The notes: a model not told the origin generated them from the sequence alone. DNA of 64,000 bases from Brevibacterium luteolum (GCF_013004595.1 NZ_JABEMC010000001.1:186001-250000); one strand, 5' to 3'; numbered from the stretch's first letter, positions 20,486-28,944 are shown. Made by a program: numbers and translations.

Positions 20486-22912
20486 ATGACAACTCCGAAT
20501 CCCCCGAGCGGCGCGTCCGCAGCCGCATCAGCGGCGCCCAGGCGGCACCCGCTCGCCTCGCTCGTCCCGCTTGGACTCGAAGTCGGCGCCTGGCTGCTGC
20601 TGCTGACCACCGGTGCGATCGCCTTCGGTCTCGCCGGCATCATGGGGTTCTTCGACACCGGCCTGCCGGCCGACCTGCACAGCGTCCAGCCCGTCTGGGA
20701 GGTCGGCGAATTCAGTGTCCGCCATGGCGCGATCGCCCTCACCGTCCTCCTCGTCGTCGCCGCAGCCGGCCTGTTCCTGCCGACCTCGCTGCTCGGCTCA
20801 CGCCTGTCGACCACCGGCGGCCGGGTGCTGTCCTCCTCCGCCGCAGCTGCCGGAGTCTCGGGCCTGTTCCTCTTCTTCTTCCCCTCCGTCTGGCTCGCCT
20901 GGCTCACCGGCCTGCTGCTGGCGGTCATGGTCGCCCTGCTCGTCCGCCAGGCCCCAGGCGTGCACCGCAAACCGTGGCGCTCGGTCGGCGTCGCCGCGGG
21001 CCTCGGTCTGTTCGTCACCTACATCGCCCAGATCGCCTCGGGTGTCTCCGCCGGCGTGCCCGCCCAGCGCTGGCTGCTGCTGCTGGCCGCCCTCGTCATG
21101 CTCGCCGCGGCGATCGCCTCCTTCCTGCTGCCGGTCTCCGCCGACTCCGTCGACCAGACCACCGGTGCGTTCCCCGCTCAGCACCGCGGCCGCGGCGAGG
21201 CCGAGATCGCCCGCCCGTGGGCCTGCTACGTCCTCTTCGGGGCGCTTGGCGTCATCGTCGCGCTGCCCCAGATCGTCGTCGCCGACCTCAACTTCGGCCA
21301 AGCCGGCACCTACGCGATCCTGTGCGCCGCCCTCGTCGGCTGGGCCGCCGGCTTCGAAGCCGGCCCGACCTTCGCACCCGGCATGACCCGCCCGCGCCTG
21401 ACCTCCTTCGCCGTGCTCATCGCCGGTGTGCTCCTCGTCCTCATCGGCGCACTCAAGGAGCTCTCGGGCATGGCGATCCTCTCCGGTGCCGCGGCCTTCG
21501 TCGTCGGCATCGGCGTGCGCGCCCAGCCGTACGCGTTCTCCCGCCGCATCGGCTTCGGCATCGGCGCCTTCGTCGCCCTGCTGCTCACCTGGCTCGGCAC
21601 CGCGCTCAACGTGCCGGTCACCGACTTCATGGTCTGGGAGATCACCACCACCGAGGTCGCCTACATCATCCCCGGCCTGCTCACCATCGCCGCCGGCATC
21701 ATCGCGATCATGGCGTTCTCCCCGCTCGGCGTCCGCGGCCTCGGCGTCGACCTCGTCCACGCCTTCCGCGCACCCGTCACCCGCTCCGCTCCCGAGGAGC
21801 CGGTCGCCGGGCCCGAGGCGGTGGCCGGCTCCCAGCCGGGTGCCGTCGATGCCGCGCGCAGGCTGCCCGAGCGCGGCCTGTTCATCGCTTTCGAAGGCGG
21901 CGACGGGGTCGGTAAGACCACTCAGATCCGCAAGCTCGGCGAGCATCTGGCAGCCCGCGGCTTCGCCGACATCCACACCACCCGCGAACCCGGCGGCACC
22001 GAGGCCGGCCAGCGCATCCGCGAGGTGCTGCTGGGCGGCAGGGGAGTGGCCCAACGCGCCGAAGCACTGCTCTTCGCAGCCGATCGTGCCCACCACATCG
22101 CCGACCGCGTCGACCCGTGGCTCGCCGACGCCGGCGTCGTCATGACCGACCGCTACATCGACTCCTCACTGGCCTACCAGTCAGCTGGCCGGCAGCTCTC
22201 GGTCGCTGAGGTCGGGGCGATCTCACGCTGGGCGACGACCGGGCTCATCCCGCACCTGACGATCATCCTCGACATGGAACCGGCGACAGCGAATGCCCGC
22301 ACCGAATCCCGCGGCGGCGCCAACCATCTCGACCAGGCCGGTCTTGAGTTCCACTCGCGCGTCCGGCAGGCCTTCCTCGACATGGCCGCCCGCGAACCGC
22401 AGCGCTACGTCGTCATCGACGCCGACCGTGACCGCGACGCCGTCGCCGCCGACATCGCCGCAGCCGTCGACCGCACGCTGACAGCCCAGGGCATCCGCCC
22501 CCAGCCCCCGGCGGTCAGTCAGTCCCCAGCGGTCATTCAGCCCCCAGCGGTCAGTCAGCCCCCGGCTGGCGGCGAGCAGCAGGCAGCCAACCGGCCCGCA
22601 GCCGCAGCCGGGCCGGAAGCTGAGTCGCTAGCTGCCGACGAGGACGCCACCACGGTCCTGCCCTCAGCCAGCAGCGGAAACGGCAGCCACGCGGCCGGCG
22701 AAGACGACGATGACTCGGCCACGACCGTGCTGACACCCCAGGCGGGAGCCGAGCCGGATCCCGGTGACGCCGAGACGACCGTGATGCCGCGCCAACAGCT
22801 GCACAACTCCTCGCGGCAGAAGCTGCAGGCCCAAGCTGAGATCGAACGCCAGGCTCGTGAGCGCCTGCGCGAAGCCCGCATGCGCGGCATACGCCGAGGA
22901 GACCCGCAGTGA
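20486..22912 (+). CDS. tmk: Membrane-fused thymidylate kinase
   Basis: Fusion of a polytopic membrane domain (residues about 30-415, roughly ten hydrophobic segments) to a dTMP kinase domain (about 462-670), which phosphorylates dTMP to dTDP. The kinase has P-loop FEGGDGVGKTT (469-479), TREPGGT and the DRYIDSSLAYQ motif. A disordered tail of about 140 residues follows with Pro/Ala/Gln repeats and three TTV motifs, ending in a basic helix. The ATG at 20486 is chosen over the adjacent GTG because GTGGAG lies five bases before it. A similar fused kinase follows topA in Streptomyces (SCO3542), so this is a lineage trait and not an assembly artefact. The stop overlaps holB. Confidence 0.93.
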   Translation: MTTPNPPSGASAAASAAPRRHPLASLVPLGLEVGAWLLLLTTGAIAFGLAGIMGFFDTGLPADLHSVQPVWEVGEFSVRHGAIALTVLLVVAAAGLFLPTSLLGSRLSTTGGRVLSSSAAAAGVSGLFLFFFPSVWLAWLTGLLLAVMVALLVRQAPGVHRKPWRSVGVAAGLGLFVTYIAQIASGVSAGVPAQRWLLLLAALVMLAAAIASFLLPVSADSVDQTTGAFPAQHRGRGEAEIARPWACYVLFGALGVIVALPQIVVADLNFGQAGTYAILCAALVGWAAGFEAGPTFAPGMTRPRLTSFAVLIAGVLLVLIGALKELSGMAILSGAAAFVVGIGVRAQPYAFSRRIGFGIGAFVALLLTWLGTALNVPVTDFMVWEITTTEVAYIIPGLLTIAAGIIAIMAFSPLGVRGLGVDLVHAFRAPVTRSAPEEPVAGPEAVAGSQPGAVDAARRLPERGLFIAFEGGDGVGKTTQIRKLGEHLAARGFADIHTTREPGGTEAGQRIREVLLGGRGVAQRAEALLFAADRAHHIADRVDPWLADAGVVMTDRYIDSSLAYQSAGRQLSVAEVGAISRWATTGLIPHLTIILDMEPATANARTESRGGANHLDQAGLEFHSRVRQAFLDMAAREPQRYVVIDADRDRDAVAADIAAAVDRTLTAQGIRPQPPAVSQSPAVIQPPAVSQPPAGGEQQAANRPAAAAGPEAESLAADEDATTVLPSASSGNGSHAAGEDDDDSATTVLTPQAGAEPDPGDAETTVMPRQQLHNSSRQKLQAQAEIERQARERLREARMRGIRRGDPQ

Positions 22913-24093
22913 CCGGCGTGTGGAGTGAGCTCGTCGGCCAGGACGCGGCGATCGAACAGCTGCGCCGCGCCGCCCATGCCGCTGGCCGCATCGCCGCCGG
23001 CGACACCTCGGGCGCCGCCTCGATGACCCATGCCTGGCTCATCACCGGCCCGCCGGGCTCGGGCCGGTCGAATGCCGCACGAGCCCTCGCCGCAGCGCTC
23101 TTCAGCCCGTCCCACGGTGATGAGCTCGACGCCGAATCGCACCGCGCGCTGGCCGGCACTCATGAGTCGATGACCGTCATGTCGACGCAGAAGTCGCTCA
23201 TCTCCATCGACGAGGTCCGCGACCTCGTCTCCCAGGCCCACTCCGCCCCGGTCAACGCCCCCTGGCGGGTGATGATTATCGAAGACGCCGACCGGATGGC
23301 CGAACGCACCTCCAACGTCCTGCTCAAGGCGATCGAGGAACCACCGCCTGCCACCGTGTGGATCCTCTGCGCGCCCAGCACCCAGGACGTGCTCACGACG
23401 ATCCGCTCACGCTGCCGCAACGTCAACCTGCGCATCCCGCCGACCGAAGCGATCGCCGAGCTGCTCATCACCCGCGACGGCGTCGACCCGGACAAGGCCG
23501 CCTGGGCCGCTGCAGCCGCACAGAACCACATCGGCCGGGCCAAGCGCTTCGCACTCAATGAGGCGGCCGCTGCCGAACGGCAGCGCACGCTGGACATCCC
23601 GTCCCGGCTCACCTCCCTGGGCACCACCGTGCGGCTGGCCGGCCGTGTCGTCGACAGCGCTGCCGAACGTGCCAAAGAGCGCACTGCTGAACGCAATGCC
23701 GCCGAACGCGAGGAGCTGCTCAGCACCCTCGGTGTCGAACCCGGCAAAGCCCCGCCGCCAGCCGTGCGCGCCCAGGTGCGCCGCCTCGAAGAGGAACAGA
23801 AGCGCAAGAACGTCCGCGCCCGCAACGACGAGATCGACTCGATGTTCTTAGAGCTACTCTCGCTGTACCGCGATGTGCTGCTGTGCCAGCTCGGGCTCTC
23901 CGACGGCTGGATCAACAAGGGCGAGGACGAGCGCATCCGCGCACTGGCTGAGGGCAGCACGGCCACGAGCACGCTGCGCCGCATCGACATCCTCACTCAG
24001 GCTCGCCAGCGACTGGCGACGAACATGGCTCCGCTGCTCATCGTCGAAGCTGCGTTCATCGGGCTCGTGAACCCCTGGCTGCTCGCCGAGTGA
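22909..24093 (+). CDS. holB: DNA polymerase III subunit delta prime
   Basis: Clamp-loader subunit, 394 residues. The AAA+ domain starts VGQDAAIEQLRRAAHAAG and has a P-loop-like GPPGSGRSN (arginine in place of lysine, as in non-hydrolysing delta prime). EDADRMAERTSNVLLKAIEEPP and RSRCRNVNLR are the conserved sensor and arginine regions. It begins with GTG overlapping the tmk stop by four bases. The tmk-holB pairing is standard. A 16-bp palindrome overlaps its stop codon. Confidence 0.95.
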   Translation: MTGVWSELVGQDAAIEQLRRAAHAAGRIAAGDTSGAASMTHAWLITGPPGSGRSNAARALAAALFSPSHGDELDAESHRALAGTHESMTVMSTQKSLISIDEVRDLVSQAHSAPVNAPWRVMIIEDADRMAERTSNVLLKAIEEPPPATVWILCAPSTQDVLTTIRSRCRNVNLRIPPTEAIAELLITRDGVDPDKAAWAAAAAQNHIGRAKRFALNEAAAAERQRTLDIPSRLTSLGTTVRLAGRVVDSAAERAKERTAERNAAEREELLSTLGVEPGKAPPPAVRAQVRRLEEEQKRKNVRARNDEIDSMFLELLSLYRDVLLCQLGLSDGWINKGEDERIRALAEGSTATSTLRRIDILTQARQRLATNMAPLLIVEAAFIGLVNPWLLAE

Positions 24094-24108
24094 GCCTGCC
24101 GGCAGGCT
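24093..24108. terminator. Palindrome between convergent genes
   Basis: AGCCTGCCGGCAGGCT is a perfect 16-bp palindrome that begins in the holB stop codon and lies 9 bp from the stop of the convergent M20 peptidase gene. In RNA it could fold with a short loop and serve both directions. It is shorter than the other terminators here. Confidence 0.45.
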
Positions 24109-24116
24109 GAGTGTGC

Positions 24117-25229
24117 TCAGTCGTCGAGCAGGCTGCCGACGAGGTCGCGGACGAGTTCGACCCGCCTGGGAATCCACGCCGCCACCGCGTGCTCGCTGTC
24201 GGCATGCGACCCGCCGCCGATCGTGCCGAGCCCATCGAGGGTCGGCACACCGATGCCGGCGGTGAAGTTCCCATCCGAACCGCCGCCCACAGCGATCGAC
24301 CGCAGCGGCGGGTGCCCGAGCCTGCCGGCGATCCGCTGGGCACGGGCGTAGAGGTTCATCGAGTGCTTCGTCTCGAACGGCGGCCGGTTGATGCCCCCGC
24401 GCAGCAGCAGCTTCGCACCCGGGTGCTTCGGTTTGAGCATGCGCAGCGCGGCGTCGACGCGACGCTGCTCCTCAATCTGCACCGCACGGGAGTCGATGCC
24501 GACCTTCGCGGCAGCCGGCACCGTGTTCGTCGTCGTACCCGAGGTCATGACGGTCGGCACCACCGAGGTGCCGGCTGAACGATCGCCGATCGTGAGGATA
24601 TCGAGCACCTGGGCTGAGACCTCGGCGGTGGCATTGATGCCCTTCTCCGGCTCGACACCGGCATGCGAGGCACGGCCGCGCACTTCGAGCTCATAGATCG
24701 CCACACCCTTGCGCGCGATCTTGACTGCCCCGTCGGTGCCGCCGGATTCGAAGACGAGCGCGGCCTTCGCCCCGCGCGCCTCCTCCTCGATGAGTGAGCG
24801 CGAGGTGATCGAACCGAGCTCCTCATCACCGGTGATAAGCACCGAGACACCGTCGAGGCTGCCGCGGCGGGCCAGCAGCTGGCCTAGGGCGTGGAAGATG
24901 ATGAGATCTCCGCCCTTCATGTCATCGGCACCCGGGCCGCGGATGATCCCGTCGATGAAGGAGAACGGCAACCGGCGGATCGTGCCCAGCGGCCACACCG
25001 TGTCGTGGTGGCCGATGAGCACCACCTCGCGCGGGCCCGAGCCGAAGCGCCAGAGTGCATGGGTGGCCTTGTCGATGCGGATGAGCCGGGCGGCGCTGCC
25101 GAGGTGGGAGGCGCCGATCTTCGAGACGAGACGGGCGCTGCGGGCCACCGCATCAGGATCCGCGGACGGGGATTCGCATTCGATGAGCTCCTCGAACTCG
25201 CGCAGGAAGCGATCCATATCCACGGCCAC
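24117..25229 (-). CDS. M20 family metallopeptidase (carboxypeptidase G2-like)
   Basis: Zinc-dependent exopeptidase of 370 residues. Metal-site motifs are GHHDTVWP, GADDMKGG (bridging aspartate), the catalytic GDEELGS with the glutamate pair, and a C-terminal histidine in GGGSHADSEHAV. The dimerisation domain contains RGRASHAGVEPEKGINA. The pattern is that of glutamate carboxypeptidase/CPG2-type enzymes, acting on peptides or acyl-amino acids; the exact substrate cannot be read. It begins with GTG preceded by GGAGA. No signal peptide is present, so it is cytoplasmic. Confidence 0.88.
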   Translation of the reverse strand: MAVDMDRFLREFEELIECESPSADPDAVARSARLVSKIGASHLGSAARLIRIDKATHALWRFGSGPREVVLIGHHDTVWPLGTIRRLPFSFIDGIIRGPGADDMKGGDLIIFHALGQLLARRGSLDGVSVLITGDEELGSITSRSLIEEEARGAKAALVFESGGTDGAVKIARKGVAIYELEVRGRASHAGVEPEKGINATAEVSAQVLDILTIGDRSAGTSVVPTVMTSGTTTNTVPAAAKVGIDSRAVQIEEQRRVDAALRMLKPKHPGAKLLLRGGINRPPFETKHSMNLYARAQRIAGRLGHPPLRSIAVGGGSDGNFTAGIGVPTLDGLGTIGGGSHADSEHAVAAWIPRRVELVRDLVGSLLDD

Positions 25230-25402
25230 GTTCTCTCCAGGTCCTTTCGTCTCTCGGTGGGGCGGTATGCGATGGCAGGCGGGGCTGCCGGGCAGCGGTG
25301 TGCGCTGCGCGCCGCCAGCTTCACTGTATCGCGCCGGCAGGTGCAGGCGCCGGATTGTCCTTTTGACGCTCGACTGAGTGAGCCGCTATCCTTGTCCAGG
25401 TT

Positions 25403-25475
25403 GCCTCCTTAGCTCAGTCGGCAGAGCGTCTTACTCGTAATAAGAAGGTCGCCGGTTCGATTCCGGCAGGAGGCT
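25403..25475 (+). tRNA. tRNA-Thr, anticodon CGT
   Basis: The cloverleaf folds: acceptor GCCTCCT pairs with AGGAGGC, the D arm is GCTC...GAGC, the anticodon stem TCTTA/TAAGA encloses loop CTCGTAA with anticodon CGT (reads ACG), and the T arm is GCCGG-TTCGATT-CCGGC. CCA is not encoded; the discriminator is T. Confidence 0.95.
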
Positions 25476-25499
25476 CTCTGATTGTCAGGAAACGCGCGG

Positions 25500-25913
25500 A
25501 TGTCACCAGAAGACATGGGCGCGTTTCTGCTTTCTCACGTTGGGCCCGCAACGTGCGGCTTGATGCTCGAAAAGGCGGCGACGGCTGTAGAGACGGCTAC
25601 TGCTGATCCGGTCCGTTCACTGAAGGGCTTTGTCGCCGAGCATCCCGTGGACCGGGAGCGCGTCGACGTGCACAAGGAGCGGATGCTCGCCGAGGTGCGT
25701 GTGTACCGGCTCCGCGAGCTGCGCGAGCAAGCTGGCCTAACACAGGCTCAGCTCGCGGAGCGCATCGGCGTAGGGCAGCGCCAGGTCTCCAAGATCGAGC
25801 GTGGCGACCTTGATAACGCAAAGGTTGGAACGATCCGCAGCTACCTTGAAGCAATCGGCGGTGGCCTGGCTATCGAGTACGTGCTGGGAGACCAGCGTAT
25901 CCAAGTGGCCTGA
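25500..25913 (+). CDS. XRE-family helix-turn-helix protein, antitoxin-like
   Basis: A 137-residue DNA-binding protein starting 25 bp after the tRNA-Thr gene. The C-terminal half is a HigA-type helix-turn-helix: YRLRELREQAGLTQAQLAERIGVGQRQVSKIERGDL, followed by a short beta segment GGGLAIEYVLGD. In most relatives a RelE/HigB-like toxin gene lies immediately upstream; here there is only the tRNA, so it is an orphan. The ATG at 25500 follows AGGA at nine bases. The first ~20 residues (to GLMLEK) look atypical, and an internal ATG at 25563 could be the original start. Location at a tRNA 3' end suggests integration-associated DNA, but no integrase is seen. Confidence 0.75.
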   Translation: MSPEDMGAFLLSHVGPATCGLMLEKAATAVETATADPVRSLKGFVAEHPVDRERVDVHKERMLAEVRVYRLRELREQAGLTQAQLAERIGVGQRQVSKIERGDLDNAKVGTIRSYLEAIGGGLAIEYVLGDQRIQVA

Positions 25914-26272
25914 TCGAAGCCGACGCCGAACGCGTCTGGATCGCGTGAGTCGGCCTCATGCTCGAGCCATGTCCAGGGCTTTCAGCGCGACTGCAGCAGT
26001 TGCCGATCGGTCCAACTGATGTGGATGCAAAAGCAGCCGACCCCGTTCGGCCATCACGCCCGCATCGCAGCCGGGGCTGCTCAACTGCGCGCCGGTGCGG
26101 TTGTCGGTGAGCCGATGTCATATGTGACACAGTCATGACACTTCGGCAATCGGTTCTGCTATGGTCGTCACCGTCCGCATCGAGCGGATCCTTGCAGACG
26201 GTGCGGATCACCTGCACCACAGCGTGCGGCGAACGTCCGCACTTTTTCTCGGATGAAGGGAGAGCCAGCGCG
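25914..26272. other. Intergenic region holding the sulfur-locus promoter
   Basis: About 360 bp without a supported gene. The first 190 bp show no recognisable signal. The rest contains the inverted repeat and promoter described at 26116-26165 and a leader transcript of about 100 bases with short complementary segments (TCCGCA near 26175 and TGCGGA near 26202). Confidence 0.55.
26116..26165 (+). promoter_or_regulatory. Candidate promoter and operator for the sulfur locus
   Basis: -35-like TGACAC at 26136-26141 and -10-like TATGGT at 26160-26165 are 18 bp apart. Just upstream is an inverted repeat TGTCA-TATG-TGACA at 26116-26129, and GTCATGAC overlaps the -35. A regulator of sulfur metabolism may bind here; this is inferred from position. 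Confidence 0.5.
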
Positions 26273-26347
26273 ATGTTCCGCCTGCACCTGTTCTCCCGCC
26301 GCGTCATCGATCTGATGTACGTGTGCACCTGCGGTTGTTGCTCCTGA
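26273..26347 (+). CDS. Cysteine-rich leader peptide (putative attenuator)
   Basis: A 24-residue reading frame starting MFRLHLFSRR and ending YVCTCGCCS, with four cysteines in its last seven residues. It is preceded by AAGGGAGAG. Short actinobacterial leader peptides of this form (R-L-H-L-x-S-R-R followed by a cysteine-rich end) lie upstream of sulfur-assimilation genes, and polycysteine leader ORFs act as cysteine-responsive attenuators in mycobacteria. Ribosome stalling at the cysteine codons when cysteine is scarce would change folding of the following 235-base leader and so expression of the transporter. The peptide itself need not have a function. Confidence 0.7.
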   Translation: MFRLHLFSRRVIDLMYVCTCGCCS

Positions 26348-26582
26348 TATCTCCACGCCGCCCCGGCATGACGAGCATTCCTATGCCCTGATCGGGCAGG
26401 AACCCCTGCCGCCTGTGCCGCCTGCGGCTGTCTGTCGCACGCCTGATGTGCGCTGTCTGCGGCGCCATCCAGTGCCTGCGACGCGAATCCTCTCTCACCA
26501 CTGCCGAACCGCCGCCCGGACACATCCGGCCAGCCTGTGATGCCAGGCCAGCCGGCGCCTCGGCTCTGCACAAAGGACTTCC
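26348..26582 (+). promoter_or_regulatory. Post-leader region with possible attenuator hairpins
   Basis: Between the leader peptide stop and the transporter start are several short hairpins: GGCAGG-AACC-CCTGCC at 26395-26410, GCCGC...GCGGC at 26408-26428 and CGCAC-GCCTGAT-GTGCG at 26436-26452. The first two overlap and cannot both form, as expected for an attenuator, but none is strong and no U-run is visible. Confidence 0.4.
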
Positions 26583-27629
26583 ATGATCATCACTGGACTT
26601 CTCGTCGGCCTCGTTCTGGGCTTCGTCTTCCAGCGTGGCCGTTTCTGCGTCACCGGAGCCTTCCGCGACATCTTCATCGCCGGCAGCACCCGCTGGTTCT
26701 CCGCGTTCATCCTGCTCATCGCCGTCCACGCCGTCGGCCTCATGGCACTCAACACGCTGGGCCTCATCACCCTGGAGACCGACCCCTTCCCGTGGCTGGC
26801 CTCGATCGTCGGCGGCTTCATCTTCGGGTTCGCCATCATCCTCGCCGGCGGCTGCGCCACCGGCACCTACTACCGCTCCGGCGAAGGACTCATCGGAAGC
26901 TGGTTCGCCCTCATCTTCTACGCTCTCTTCTCCGCGTTCATGAAGGCAGGACCGGCCGCCGGGTTCACCGAATGGATCCGCGGCATCACCCTCGAGCAGG
27001 GGTCCCTGCCGGCTACCTTCGGCCTCTCCCCATGGGTGTTCGCCGTTGTGCTGGCAGCTATCGCCGCAGCACTCGTCGTCCACCACCAGCGGAAAGCGAA
27101 GACCCCGCTGGCTGCCCTGCCGCCGCGCAAGTCCGGACTGGCCCACCTGCTGACCGAGAAGCGCTGGAACCCGTTCGCCACTGCTGCGGTCATCGGCATC
27201 ATCGCCACGATCGCCTGGCCGCTCTCAGCCGCCACCGGCCGCAACGCAGGTCTGGGCATCACCACCCCGTCATCGAACCTCGCGCAGTACCTCACCACCG
27301 GTGACGTCGACCTCATCGACTGGGGTGTCATGCTCATCCTCGGCATCCTCACCGGCTCGTTCATCGCCGCCAAGGCCTCAGGCGAGTTCCGGCTGCGGGT
27401 GCCCGACGCACCCACCGTGGTCAAGTCGATCGGCGGCGGTGCGCTCATGGGCGTCGGTGCTGCGATCGCCGGAGGCTGCACTGTCGGCAACGCGATGGTC
27501 GAAACCGCCCAGTTCAGCTACCAGGGATGGGTCTCGCTCATCTTCATGATGCTCGGCACCGGGCTGGCAGCCAAGCTCACCATCAAACCCGCCACCGCCT
27601 CGGCGCCGGCCGCCCGCGTCAGCGCCTGA
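26583..27629 (+). CDS. YeeE/YedE family sulfur-compound transporter
   Basis: Integral membrane protein of 348 residues with about nine hydrophobic segments in two related halves. Each half carries the family's cysteine signature: GGCATGTYYR with Cys91 and GGCTVGNAMVE with Cys299. In the thiosulfate transporter YeeE such cysteines relay thiosulfate through the membrane. A tusA-like gene follows at 55 bp, the usual partner that takes over the sulfur atom. The substrate is therefore likely thiosulfate or another sulfane-sulfur compound. The gene lies behind a cysteine-rich leader peptide, so expression probably answers to cysteine supply. Confidence 0.92.
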   Translation: MIITGLLVGLVLGFVFQRGRFCVTGAFRDIFIAGSTRWFSAFILLIAVHAVGLMALNTLGLITLETDPFPWLASIVGGFIFGFAIILAGGCATGTYYRSGEGLIGSWFALIFYALFSAFMKAGPAAGFTEWIRGITLEQGSLPATFGLSPWVFAVVLAAIAAALVVHHQRKAKTPLAALPPRKSGLAHLLTEKRWNPFATAAVIGIIATIAWPLSAATGRNAGLGITTPSSNLAQYLTTGDVDLIDWGVMLILGILTGSFIAAKASGEFRLRVPDAPTVVKSIGGGALMGVGAAIAGGCTVGNAMVETAQFSYQGWVSLIFMMLGTGLAAKLTIKPATASAPAARVSA

Positions 27630-27670
27630 CAGCCACCACATATCGAACCGGACAGCCACCACATATCGAA
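27628..27670 (+). repeat. Local direct repeat before tusA
   Basis: GACAGCCACCACATATCGAA occurs at about 27628-27647 and again at about 27651-27670, spaced by CCG. It sits in the 54-bp gap between the transporter and tusA and looks like a slippage duplication that leaves the tusA ribosome site intact. Confidence 0.8.
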
Positions 27671-27683
27671 AAAGGAGACCACC

Positions 27684-27908
27684 ATGCAGCATGTGCTTGA
27701 GACCAACGGACTCGTCTGCCCATTCCCGCTCGTCGAGGCCAAAGACGCGATGAACGGCCTGCCGGCCGGTGACGAACTCGTCATCAACTTCGACTGCACG
27801 CAGGCAACCGAGTCGATCCCACAGTGGGCAGCCGACAACGGCTACCCGGTGACCCACTTCGACCGAACCGGCGAGGCCTCCTGGACCATCACCGTGCAGA
27901 AGGCCTGA
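27684..27908 (+). CDS. tusA: TusA/SirA-like sulfur carrier protein
   Basis: A 74-residue sulfurtransferase of the TusA fold. It has the active-site motif CPFP (Cys13) after LETNGLV and the usual two-layer beta-alpha pattern, ending in the hydrophobic strand SWTITVQK. AAAGGAGA precedes the ATG. The protein would accept sulfane sulfur from the adjacent YeeE/YedE transporter and pass it to biosynthetic enzymes. The repeated sequence GACAGCCACCACATATCGAA occurs twice just upstream (27630-27670), apparently a local duplication of 22 bp. Confidence 0.92.
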   Translation: MQHVLETNGLVCPFPLVEAKDAMNGLPAGDELVINFDCTQATESIPQWAADNGYPVTHFDRTGEASWTITVQKA

Positions 27909-27992
27909 GGGCCTCGGCGCCGGTTCCGTCTGTCGGACACGCAGCGAGACCCGGTAGGGTACGCAGTGAGGGTTTGAACCGAGGCAGGTGCG

Positions 27993-28880
27993 ATGCAGAT
28001 CAACGGCGACATCATTGTCGGAATCGACGGCTCCGAGGCGTCATGCGAAGCCGCAGCCTGGGCGCTGAAGGAATCCCGGCGCTCCGGCCAGCCGCTCAGG
28101 CTCGTCTCCGTCGCGGCCGCCGCCCACCCGAAGTTCGCTGACCTCACCGAAGCCCGGCAGGCCGCCGAGACCGCACTCGCCGAGGTGGGCCGCAGGCTCA
28201 CCGAGCTCATGGAAGGCCAGGAGACCCCGGCTGAGTTCACCACCGAAGTCCACGACGGCGACCCTGCTGAGGTGATGGCCGAGCTGAGCGAGGACGCCGG
28301 TCTGCTCGTCATCGGCCACCACGGCTCCGACCAGCCGCCGACCGGCCGGATCGGCACCGTCAGCTCCGGACTGCCCGGCCACGCGCTCAGCCCCGTGCTC
28401 ATCCACCGGGCCACCCGCGGCAGCGAATTCGACTCCATCGATGTGCACCCGCGCGGTGAGGCCGGCGTCGTCATCGGCCTCGACACCTCCGACTACTCCG
28501 GAGTCGCTGCCCTCAACGCCGCCGGTTACGCGGCTGCGACGAACGCGACCCTGCACATCGTCGTCGGCACCGCCCCGCTTGATGGCGACGAGAAGGCCCG
28601 CGCCCAGACCGAACTCGACATGACCTGGCTGCGCTCGCACTTCCCGGGCCTGCGTGTCGACGCCGCCTACCACGACGCCGACCCCGTCGACCTGCTCATC
28701 GAACAGTCGAAGGATGCTGACCTGCTCGTCATGGGCAAGCGCGGCATCGGCCGGTTCGCCAGCATGCTCGCCCAGCTCGGCCGTACCACCTCGCAGGTCA
28801 TGCCGCGTGCCGAATGCTCGCTGCTCGTCGTGCCCTTCCGCGACGATCCGAAGCTCGACGACCGCCGCCTGGCTGACTGA
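27993..28880 (+). CDS. Universal stress protein, two tandem UspA domains
   Basis: A 295-residue cytoplasmic protein with two Usp domains (about 5-140 and 155-290). The first begins DIIVGIDGSEASCEAAAWAL, the second GVVIGLDTSDYSGVAALNAA. The second has an ATP-binding loop of the G-x2-G-x9-G type in MGKRGIGRFASMLAQLGRTTSQV with the terminal CSLLVVPF. The first domain has a weaker loop (GHHGSDQPPTGRIGTVSSGL). The ATP-binding subclass is therefore likely. Such proteins act in dormancy and stress in actinobacteria. It follows tusA at 84 bp and could be part of that unit. Confidence 0.92.
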   Translation: MQINGDIIVGIDGSEASCEAAAWALKESRRSGQPLRLVSVAAAAHPKFADLTEARQAAETALAEVGRRLTELMEGQETPAEFTTEVHDGDPAEVMAELSEDAGLLVIGHHGSDQPPTGRIGTVSSGLPGHALSPVLIHRATRGSEFDSIDVHPRGEAGVVIGLDTSDYSGVAALNAAGYAAATNATLHIVVGTAPLDGDEKARAQTELDMTWLRSHFPGLRVDAAYHDADPVDLLIEQSKDADLLVMGKRGIGRFASMLAQLGRTTSQVMPRAECSLLVVPFRDDPKLDDRRLAD

Positions 28881-28944
28881 ACAGGCTGCAGTTGCCCAGC
28901 CGCAGGTCCGCAGACGGGTGGGCGGTTCCCGGTAACCTGAGTTC

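Noticed and set aside
26172-26272. Riboswitch (for example SAM type) before the sulfur genes
   Set aside because: No known conserved core could be recognised; the leader peptide explains the position better.
26135-26347. 70-codon gene containing the leader peptide
   Set aside because: Its upstream half overlaps the promoter and has no similarity; the internal ATG at 26273 has a proper ribosome site and the known leader form.
25403-26580. Integrated element at tRNA-Thr
   Set aside because: No integrase and no second copy of the tRNA 3' end was found in the window, so only the orphan antitoxin is reported.
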